A stretch of 9,185 nucleotides of DNA from Clostridia bacterium (GTDB lineage: Bacteria > Bacillota > Clostridia > Oscillospirales > CAG-272), in contig JAFNZX010000322.1 in assembly GCA_017382615.1 (NCBI GenBank), positions 1 to 9,185 of the forward strand. Reading direction: 5' to 3'. Below, one piece after another: positions 4,393 through 9,185 of the stretch (position 1 is its first letter; every line of letters begins with the position of its first letter). Made by a program: the position numbers and the translations under genes. Below the pieces are notes generated by a model. That model worked only from the letters and a program-made list of their open reading frames with translations. It was not told where the DNA came from and searched no databases.

Positions 4393-6525
4393 TTAGTTAG
4401 TCAAGATGATGCTTTGCAAGTCAAATACATCGCCCGGCTTGCCGCCGTTAAAGAAGTCAAGACGAAGCTGGTGCACCTCACCGCTCCAGCCTACGGGGAT
4501 GCGCACGGTGTGCCATTGTCCGTCAGCAACCGTATCAAAATGAACCGAAACGCCGCCCGTCGGATTTTGGAACGAGCCTGCGCACAAGAAAATCTCAGCA
4601 GAGTTTTCTGCTTGCGAATTGCTTGCATGCGTACGGTAGGTAATCTCTATGACGCTGTAATCATCCGCATCCAGCTTGGCACCGTTCTGCTCGTACTTGA
4701 TATGCACGTAAGGGTCATGTCCGTCACCGGCAATTCTCAGGCGGAAGTAGCCAAGTGCCGAATACGTGCCCTCGCTGCTGTTATATCCGTCAAACAGATC
4801 GCTGCGGTCTGCCTTGGAAAAGTCCAGATGCGAAAATTCCTTGTCCTCCTCGTCCTCGGTCACCACGCGGTCACCCCAAACGGTATCCAAGTAAATAAGA
4901 CGCTTGGTAAGCCAGCCGTAGACAAAGGACGCAGCATCCATATGCTCTTTAAAGCTAAGCACGTCATCCGCCTGGTGACCTTGATTGATGCCGCCAAGCA
5001 CGCGCCAACGGTCAAAATTACGGTCAAATGCATCCTTGTGCTGCTGTGCATCAACAGGAATGCTCTCACAGATAGCAAACAGATCCTCGCGCTGCTCCAT
5101 CCAGATGGGCTTGCACATCTCTCTGAACCACTCGGCATTGCAGAACAGCACGTACCAAGTATTGACGCGCATACCGTCACTGACAGAGAAATTCGCCGCA
5201 TACAGCCCCTTGGGAGAGTGCGTCGTGCCGTATCTGGTGTTGGCAAGTGCAAAGTCAAAATCCCAGGGAGGACCAAAGGTCAGCTTTCTTGCGCCGTCCG
5301 GTGAGAGATCAATATACATATTGAACGTACCCGAGTCCAGATTTTTCACGATCTCATCGGTCATATACATACGCACGGCAGATTCAATATCCACGTACGC
5401 TGCAATGGTTTCGATCTGCTTTTCCGCGTCGGTCGTGCCGGTAAAATCTGTCTTGCGTACCAGCTCCCAGTTTTCATCCAGCTTATAGTATTTGTTTTCA
5501 ACAATGGCAAAGTAGCAGATGCGCGCAATATTGCCCACTACCTTGGAGCAGAAGTCGATCTGCTCGCGTGTGTAGTCACCGCCCGAGGAAAGTGAGAAAT
5601 TACCGCCGCCAAACGACATGGTAGTGCCGTCAAGATCGGTCATGGGCATGCCACCGTAATTGATTTGCACGGTGTTGGGCTCGTCGGTTCTGCCGCCCTG
5701 CCCCACCATCAGATATCCGATCTCCAGATTGGTTTCGGTATCCTGCTTTTCATAAATGTCCACACGGTGCGGGTTGATCTGCGTCTGCTCGCAAAGCAGG
5801 TAAACGCCGCGGTAATCACCGTTGACGTAAAGCTCGACCCACGTGCACTCCGAAGCAAAGGAATAGCCGTCCAGCAGCTGCTGACACATACGGAAGGAAA
5901 GACTGTTGCGCATGAGTGAATAGTCGTAATAGTCTGCCATCAAGCACCACGACTTGCATTTTGCGCCGTCATTAAGCCCCAGCATATTGCGTTTTTTGTC
6001 AAACTTTAAACGGAAGGGCTTTTTCTCGGTTACTGCAGTAGAGTTACCGCGTACACGAATATTGGCGGTTACGTCGGCAAACTGCATGGGCTCGGAGCAG
6101 TTTTCCAAGGTGACCGTGCAGGTTTTATAGTGTTCCTTACTGGTCACGTCGTGTCCGTCGGTCGTATTGACGCGCAGAATAGGCAGTGTCCAAGACTGCT
6201 CGGCAGGAGGCGGCTCTGTGCCCTGTTCGGTATCGGACTCTGTGTCGAATTCCGTGTCAGACTCAGTATCGGACGCAGTGTCGGACTCTGTGTCGGGCGC
6301 GGTTGTTTGATCTGCAGTATCTGCAGGTTCGGTGTTCGTATTCGCGGGCGGTTCGGTAGAATGCGTATCGCTCCCCGATGCTCCGGGCTCTTCTGTCTGC
6401 TCGCTTGTTGGCTGTTCTGTCGTATTTTGCTCTCCGCTGTTGTCATTACATGCACTAAGCATGGGCAAAAGCATGGCAAACGTCAAGCACAAGCACAATA
6501 ATAAGGATAATAAATTTCTTTTCAT
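4393..6525 (-). CDS. CotH-kinase family lipoprotein with Asp/Thr/Glu-rich linker and C-terminal beta-sandwich-like domain
   Basis: This 710-residue protein begins with a lipoprotein signal peptide (KR, then a Leu-rich core, lipobox LSAC with Cys26), so it should be lipid-anchored on the outer face of the membrane. Residues 27-112 are a low-complexity linker rich in E, T, D, S and P, including six xDT(E/A) units (77-100). The CotH domain (about 113-560) shows RVRGNST (157-163), KKPFRLKFDKK (168-178), the WCLMADYYDYSLMRN segment (193-207), ELYVNGDYRGVYLL (231-244) and PPWDFDFA (419-426), whose Asp422 and Asp424 match the metal-binding WDFD motif. CotH proteins of Bacillus phosphorylate spore-coat proteins; the extracellular clostridial relatives are mostly uncharacterised. 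Residues about 570-710 look like a beta-sandwich, carbohydrate-binding-like domain (family uncertain). AAAGGGG precedes the start and a consensus promoter lies upstream. It is a single-gene unit. Confidence 0.88.
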   Translation of the reverse strand: MKRNLLSLLLCLCLTFAMLLPMLSACNDNSGEQNTTEQPTSEQTEEPGASGSDTHSTEPPANTNTEPADTADQTTAPDTESDTASDTESDTEFDTESDTEQGTEPPPAEQSWTLPILRVNTTDGHDVTSKEHYKTCTVTLENCSEPMQFADVTANIRVRGNSTAVTEKKPFRLKFDKKRNMLGLNDGAKCKSWCLMADYYDYSLMRNSLSFRMCQQLLDGYSFASECTWVELYVNGDYRGVYLLCEQTQINPHRVDIYEKQDTETNLEIGYLMVGQGGRTDEPNTVQINYGGMPMTDLDGTTMSFGGGNFSLSSGGDYTREQIDFCSKVVGNIARICYFAIVENKYYKLDENWELVRKTDFTGTTDAEKQIETIAAYVDIESAVRMYMTDEIVKNLDSGTFNMYIDLSPDGARKLTFGPPWDFDFALANTRYGTTHSPKGLYAANFSVSDGMRVNTWYVLFCNAEWFREMCKPIWMEQREDLFAICESIPVDAQQHKDAFDRNFDRWRVLGGINQGHQADDVLSFKEHMDAASFVYGWLTKRLIYLDTVWGDRVVTEDEEDKEFSHLDFSKADRSDLFDGYNSSEGTYSALGYFRLRIAGDGHDPYVHIKYEQNGAKLDADDYSVIEITYRTHASNSQAENSAEIFLCAGSFQNPTGGVSVHFDTVADGQWHTVRIPVGWSGEVHQLRLDFFNGGKPGDVFDLQSIILTN
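6226..6297 (-). repeat. 12-bp coding tandem repeat (six xDT[EA] units) in the CotH linker
   Basis: Residues 77-100 of the CotH lipoprotein read PDTE-SDTA-SDTE-SDTE-FDTE-SDTE, a 12-bp period over 72 bp. The codons differ slightly between units (GTATC/GTGTC), so the array has aged somewhat. It encodes a flexible acidic spacer between the membrane anchor and the kinase domain. Confidence 0.85.
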
Positions 6526-6560
6526 TGCTATCCCCTTTCCGTTAATATGGTCGTATAGTT

Positions 6561-6589
6561 ATTGTACCAAAAAACGTGACAATTGTCAA
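6561..6589 (-). promoter_or_regulatory. Consensus sigma-A promoter of the CotH lipoprotein gene, with an overlapping palindrome
   Basis: On the minus strand TTGACA (6584-6589) and TACAAT (6561-6566) have a 17-nt spacer; the start should be near 6554, about 30 nt before the ATG. The -35 is embedded in the perfect 12-bp palindrome TGACAATTGTCA (6577-6588), a possible operator. Confidence 0.85.
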
Positions 6590-6743
6590 GTTTTTCGGAC
6601 AAAATGACGAGGATACTGCATCAGCTGCAAATATGCGATGCATAAAGTGCAGTGTGACGGCTTTTTGTATGACTTGGAAGGTTTTTGAAAGCAAAAAAAG
6701 CAAGACGGATAAAAAAATTCCATGCTTACGCCAAATGATTTTT
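6590..6743. other. Non-coding spacer between the CotH and LysR promoters
   Basis: The spacer between the CotH and LysR genes totals 341 bp. Outside the two promoters and the LysR leader, this 150-bp stretch shows only short inverted repeats (TATGC-GAT-GCATA near 6632-6644; ACTGCA at 6615-6620 with TGCAGT at 6648-6653) and A-tracts near 6690-6720. A frame stays open across it but has no ribosome binding site and an unconvincing composition. I see no RNA gene that I can support. Confidence 0.5.
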
Positions 6744-6764
6744 CGTAAAAACTTGATTTTTACG
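6744..6764. promoter_or_regulatory. Inverted repeat over the LysR promoter -35, candidate operator
   Basis: CGTAAAAA (6744-6751) and TTTTTACG (6757-6764) form an exact 8-bp inverted repeat with a 5-nt centre, CTTGA, so the arms and centre straddle the -35 hexamer at 6753-6758. LysR-family regulators commonly autorepress by binding AT-rich dyads at their own promoters. The T-N11-A rule is met loosely. It is an inference from position. Confidence 0.4.
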
Positions 6765-6781
6765 TCATTTTGTGCTATACT
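6753..6781 (+). promoter_or_regulatory. Sigma-A promoter of the LysR-family gene
   Basis: TTGATT (6753-6758) and TATACT (6776-6781) with a 17-nt spacer, plus an extended -10 TGC directly before TATACT. The expected start is near 6788, giving a leader of about 79 nt in which GCACG (6795-6799) could pair with CGTGC (6827-6831). Confidence 0.75.
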
Positions 6782-6866
6782 GTTGAAAGTAGCTGCACGG
6801 AATGCAAGCCCATTTTCGTGAACTTTCGTGCGACTAAGCTGAATTCGGACAATCAGGAGGGTGGCT

Positions 6867-7790
6867 ATGAACGTATTGCACATGAAATATGCCGTAGAGG
6901 TTGCAAGGCTTGGATCGCTCAATAAAGCAGCCGAAACGTTGATGATCGCACAGCCCAATATCAGCCGCTCGATCAAGGAGCTGGAGGCGGATCTGGGCAT
7001 TACCATTTTCCAACGCAGTGCGAAGGGCATGGTGCTGACTCCGGATGGCGAGGAATTTATTGACTATGCCAAGGATATTTTGCACCGCATGGATAAGCTG
7101 GAGCAATCCTACCGTGACGGCTCGCATAAAAAGCGTAAGTTCTCGATCTCCGTGCCGCGTGCTTGCTATATCTCTGCTGCCATGGCGGATTTTTCCAAGA
7201 GCATTGGAAACGCCCCTGTGGAAATCTATTATAAGGAAACAAACTCCAAAAAAACCATTCAAAAGCTTTTGGAAAACGAGTACAAGCTGGGAATCATCCG
7301 CTACTCCGAGGGCTATGACAAGCATTATAAATCCATGCTGGAGGAAAAGGGGCTTTGCTATGAGCTGATTGCCGAATTTTCCTACGTGCTGATCATGAAC
7401 CGCGATAATCCGTTGGCAAGCAAGGATACCATTACCTACGACGATCTTTCCGACTATATTGAGATCGCCCATGCAGATCCCTACGTGCCCACGCTTTCCA
7501 TGTCAAAGGTGTTCCGCGAGGAGCTTCCCGACAAAATCGGGCAGCGCATTTTCGTTTTTGAACGTGCCAGCCAGTTTGACCTGCTTGCCGAAAACCCAAA
7601 TACCTTCATGTGGGTCTCCCCTGCTTCCCAGCAGATACTTGACAGATACGGACTTGTGCAGCGCGTTTGCGAAGGCAACAAGCGGGTGTATAAGGACGTG
7701 CTGATATACCACAAGGGATATAAGCTTTCCAAGCTGGATAAGGACTTTATCACCGCTCTTTGTCAGGCAAAACGCAAATTCATCAAATAA
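6867..7790 (+). CDS. LysR-family transcriptional regulator
   Basis: This 307-residue protein has a LysR-type N-terminal winged helix-turn-helix (about 1-62), with the signature KYAVEVARLGSLNKAAE, then IAQPNISRSIKELEADLG (recognition helix) and ITIFQRSAKGMVLTPDGEEF. A linker helix (about 63-90) leads to a two-lobed effector-binding domain (about 91-300). The effector cannot be told from sequence. I chose ATG 6867, with AGGAGGG 5 nt upstream; an in-frame GTG at 6861 lies inside that ribosome binding site. LysR genes are often divergent from their targets. Here the divergent neighbour is the CotH lipoprotein gene, about 340 bp away, while the redox operon lies downstream, so either or neither may be regulated. 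It has its own promoter and a downstream terminator. Confidence 0.92.
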   Translation: MNVLHMKYAVEVARLGSLNKAAETLMIAQPNISRSIKELEADLGITIFQRSAKGMVLTPDGEEFIDYAKDILHRMDKLEQSYRDGSHKKRKFSISVPRACYISAAMADFSKSIGNAPVEIYYKETNSKKTIQKLLENEYKLGIIRYSEGYDKHYKSMLEEKGLCYELIAEFSYVLIMNRDNPLASKDTITYDDLSDYIEIAHADPYVPTLSMSKVFREELPDKIGQRIFVFERASQFDLLAENPNTFMWVSPASQQILDRYGLVQRVCEGNKRVYKDVLIYHKGYKLSKLDKDFITALCQAKRKFIK

Positions 7791-7864
7791 ATACATTTTG
7801 AGAGGAAAACGCTATGACTTTTCAATCGCATTTTCCCGGACGCCATCACAAAATACCGTTTTTC

Positions 7865-7899
7865 GCAGCCCGATCGATTCGATCGGGCTGCTTATTTTT
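7865..7899 (+). terminator. Rho-independent terminator after the LysR gene
   Basis: GCAGCCCGATCG (7865-7876) pairs exactly with CGATCGGGCTGC (7880-7891) around an ATT loop, followed by TTATTTTT. It lies 75 nt after the LysR stop and separates that gene from the rex promoter. Confidence 0.85.
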
Positions 7900-7958
7900 A
7901 TCGATGCAATGTATATCGATTGCGGGTATATCGATATATATAACACCGATATAACAAT
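7899..7958. repeat. 15-bp-periodic TATCGAT direct repeats upstream of rex
   Basis: TATCGAT occurs at 7899, 7914 and 7929, exactly 15 bp apart, and a fourth, weaker unit (CACCGAT, 7944-7950) keeps the register. ATCGAT is itself palindromic, and the third copy lies in a 12-bp perfect palindrome, TATATCGATATA (7927-7938). ATATAACA is also repeated at 7938 and 7949, 11 bp apart. The block ends about 8 bp before the presumed rex -35, a location suited to regulator binding. Confidence 0.6.
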
Positions 7959-7965
7959 TTAATAA

Positions 7966-7994
7966 TTCCCAAGGTCCGTTTTCTGTGATAGAAT
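7966..7994 (+). promoter_or_regulatory. Probable promoter of the rex-adhE operon
   Basis: TAGAAT (7989-7994) is preceded by TGA, an extended -10. A weak -35, TTCCCA (7966-7971), lies at 17-nt spacing. Transcription should begin near 8001, about 24 nt before the rex ATG. A weak -35 with an extended -10 is consistent with a regulated promoter. Confidence 0.55.
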
Positions 7995-8024
7995 ATGCAA
8001 GGAAAAAAAACAAGGAGGTGGCAT

Positions 8025-8645
8025 ATGAACGGATATCCTATCCCCAAGGCAACGCTGGGAAGACTCCCTCAGTATCTTGCATATCTCAAGGGACTGCCCG
8101 AGCTTGATGGCGCAACCATTTCGGCAACGGCAATTGCAAAGGGACTTTCGCTTGGCGACGTGCAGGTGCGCAAGGATCTGGCAGCCGTCAGCGGAGCAGG
8201 CAAGCCCAAGGTTGGATATGAGCGAAAGGCTTTGATTGCGGATTTGGAACGCCATCTCGGCTACGAGCAGTTGACGAACGCCGTGCTTGTCGGTGCAGGT
8301 AAGCTGGGCAGAGCGCTTTTGGATTTTGACGGCTTTGCAGAATACGGCGTACGTATCGTCGCAGGCTTTGACTGCAACGACCACGTCATCAAAACAGGAA
8401 AGCATGCAACCGAGATCCTTCCCATCAAAGACTTGAACACCTACTGTCGCGCGCATCACGTAACACTTGGCATTATCACCACCGGGCAAGGCTCGGCACA
8501 GGACGTATGCGATGCACTGGTGGCAAGCGGCATCCGCGCCATTTGGAACTTTGCTCCCTGCCCGCTCAAAGTACCATCGGGGGTCATTCTCAAGCAAGAA
8601 AACCTTGCGCTTTCCTTAGCGCATCTCAAAAGTCAAATCAGTTAA
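8025..8645 (+). CDS. rex: Redox-sensing transcriptional repressor Rex
   Basis: This 206-residue protein matches Rex over its full usual length. The N-terminal winged helix (about 8-66) contains SATAIAKGLSLGDVQVRKDLA, whose QVRKDL is the Rex recognition helix. The NAD(H)-binding Rossmann domain (about 85-180) has VGAGKLGRAL (89-98), and the C-terminal swapped-helix region follows NFAPCPLKVP (175-184). Rex binds operators when NADH/NAD+ is low and releases them when NADH rises, de-repressing NADH-reoxidising genes. In the wing, the usual Gly of the GxGY-type turn is Lys (GKPKVGY, 59-65), a variant I recall from a subset of clostridial Rex proteins. The start at 8025 is set by AAGGAGGTG 4 nt upstream. 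The next gene, adhE, is a classic Rex target 21 nt downstream, so regulator and target share a transcript and feedback is likely. Confidence 0.95.
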   Translation: MNGYPIPKATLGRLPQYLAYLKGLPELDGATISATAIAKGLSLGDVQVRKDLAAVSGAGKPKVGYERKALIADLERHLGYEQLTNAVLVGAGKLGRALLDFDGFAEYGVRIVAGFDCNDHVIKTGKHATEILPIKDLNTYCRAHHVTLGIITTGQGSAQDVCDALVASGIRAIWNFAPCPLKVPSGVILKQENLALSLAHLKSQIS

Positions 8646-8666
8646 TATTTTTAGGAGGACATAAAA

Positions 8667-9185
8667 ATGGACATCAAGACTTACCCCATCGTTGACAGCG
8701 TAGACGCTCTGCACGAAGCACTTGCTCGCATCAGAGCCGCACAGAAGGTTTACGCAACCTACACCCAGGAGCAGGTTGACAAGATCTTCCTTGCAGCCGC
8801 TACCGCAGCGGACAAGGCACGCATCAGCCTTGCTAAGCTTGCCGTTGAAGAAACCGGCATGGGCATCGTAGAGGACAAGGTGATCAAGAACCACTACGCT
8901 GCCGAGTACATTTACAACAAGTACAAGGAAACCAAGACCTGCGGTGTGATCGAAGAGGACAAGACCTTTGGCATTACCAAGATCGCAGAGCCTATCGGTG
9001 TCGTTGCAGCTGTTATCCCCACCACGAATCCCACTTCTACCGCTATTTTCAAGTGCTTGCTGGCTCTCAAGACCCGCAACGCCATTATCATCAGCCCTCA
9101 CCCCCGTGCAAAGAACTCCACCATCGCAGCCGCAAAGCTGGTTCTCGAAGCAGCTGTTGCCGCAGGTGCTCCCGAGGGAATCATC
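8667..9185 (+). CDS. adhE: Bifunctional acetaldehyde-CoA/alcohol dehydrogenase, N-terminal part (runs off right edge)
   Basis: The visible 173 residues are the start of the N-terminal aldehyde dehydrogenase (acetyl-CoA reducing) half of AdhE. They align by eye with E. coli AdhE at FTQEQVDKIF-like (32-41), ETGMGIVEDKVIKNH (62-76), KTCGVIEEDKTFG (90-102), IAEPIGVV (106-113), PTTNPTSTAIFK (118-129) and the SPHPRAK block (143-149). The enzyme reduces acetyl-CoA to acetaldehyde and then ethanol, oxidising two NADH, and usually forms cytoplasmic spirosome filaments. The catalytic Cys and the C-terminal iron-dependent alcohol dehydrogenase half lie beyond the window, so a stand-alone CoA-acylating aldehyde dehydrogenase is not strictly excluded. 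AGGAGG lies 8 nt before the ATG. There is no terminator or promoter in the 21-nt gap from rex, so it should be expressed from the rex promoter. Confidence 0.93.
   Translation, partial: MDIKTYPIVDSVDALHEALARIRAAQKVYATYTQEQVDKIFLAAATAADKARISLAKLAVEETGMGIVEDKVIKNHYAAEYIYNKYKETKTCGVIEEDKTFGITKIAEPIGVVAAVIPTTNPTSTAIFKCLLALKTRNAIIISPHPRAKNSTIAAAKLVLEAAVAAGAPEGII

Noticed and set aside
4375..5304. A 309-codon plus-strand frame opposite the CotH gene
   Set aside because: It is antisense to conserved CotH sequence and has no start signal or domain.
6576..6821. An 81-codon frame between the CotH and LysR genes
   Set aside because: No ribosome binding site, it spans the LysR promoter, and its composition resembles AT-rich spacer.
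7938..7957. ATATAACA...ATATAACAA as a Rex operator
   Set aside because: The two TAACA elements are direct, not inverted, so they do not form the expected TTGTTAA/TTAACAA dyad.

Overview
This 9.2 kb window looks like a chromosomal segment of an anaerobic Firmicute of the class Clostridia, most likely a gut Oscillospiraceae/Christensenellales-type organism. The reasons are an AdhE-type fermentative aldehyde/alcohol dehydrogenase directly behind a Rex redox repressor, an ECF sigma factor overlapping a membrane-protein gene, a CotH-kinase lipoprotein with an Asp/Thr/Glu-rich linker, strong AGGAGG-type ribosome binding sites, consensus TTGACA-17-TATAAT promoters, and two kinds of small palindromic intergenic repeat. 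The lineage is inferred from this style, not from a marker gene.

Layout. Bases 1-2384 are all minus strand. A membrane protein, probably an anti-sigma factor (cut by the left edge), overlaps the end of an ECF sigma factor by ATGA. A spacer of about 330 bp follows, holding a likely sigma promoter, a perfect hairpin and a three-palindrome repeat element. Next come a nicotinamidase-like cysteine hydrolase and a metallophosphoesterase that share one transcript. Bases 2413-2478 hold two back-to-back near-perfect sigma-A promoters. These drive the phosphoesterase operon leftward and a Sfp-type phosphopantetheinyl transferase rightward. An S33-type alpha/beta hydrolase follows on the plus strand. 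Its 3' end runs into a tandem array of small hairpins separated by AGTGATATT, ending in a 17-bp terminator stem. A large CotH-kinase lipoprotein gene (minus strand) converges on that terminator. From about 6750 everything is plus strand: a LysR-family regulator with its own promoter and terminator, then a redox operon, rex followed 21 nt later by adhE, which runs off the right edge.

How the genes relate. The clearest functional unit is rex-adhE: Rex senses the NADH/NAD+ ratio and AdhE reoxidises NADH by making ethanol, and here regulator and classic target share a transcript. The sigma/anti-sigma pair is a second unit. The other genes are single-gene or two-gene transcripts with no shared pathway that the sequence demonstrates. 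I found no phage, IS, CRISPR, tRNA or rRNA. I see no clear new multi-gene system. The features most worth a second look are the two palindromic repeat families, the overlapping divergent promoters, and the 15-bp-periodic TATCGAT array upstream of rex where a canonical Rex operator is not visible.
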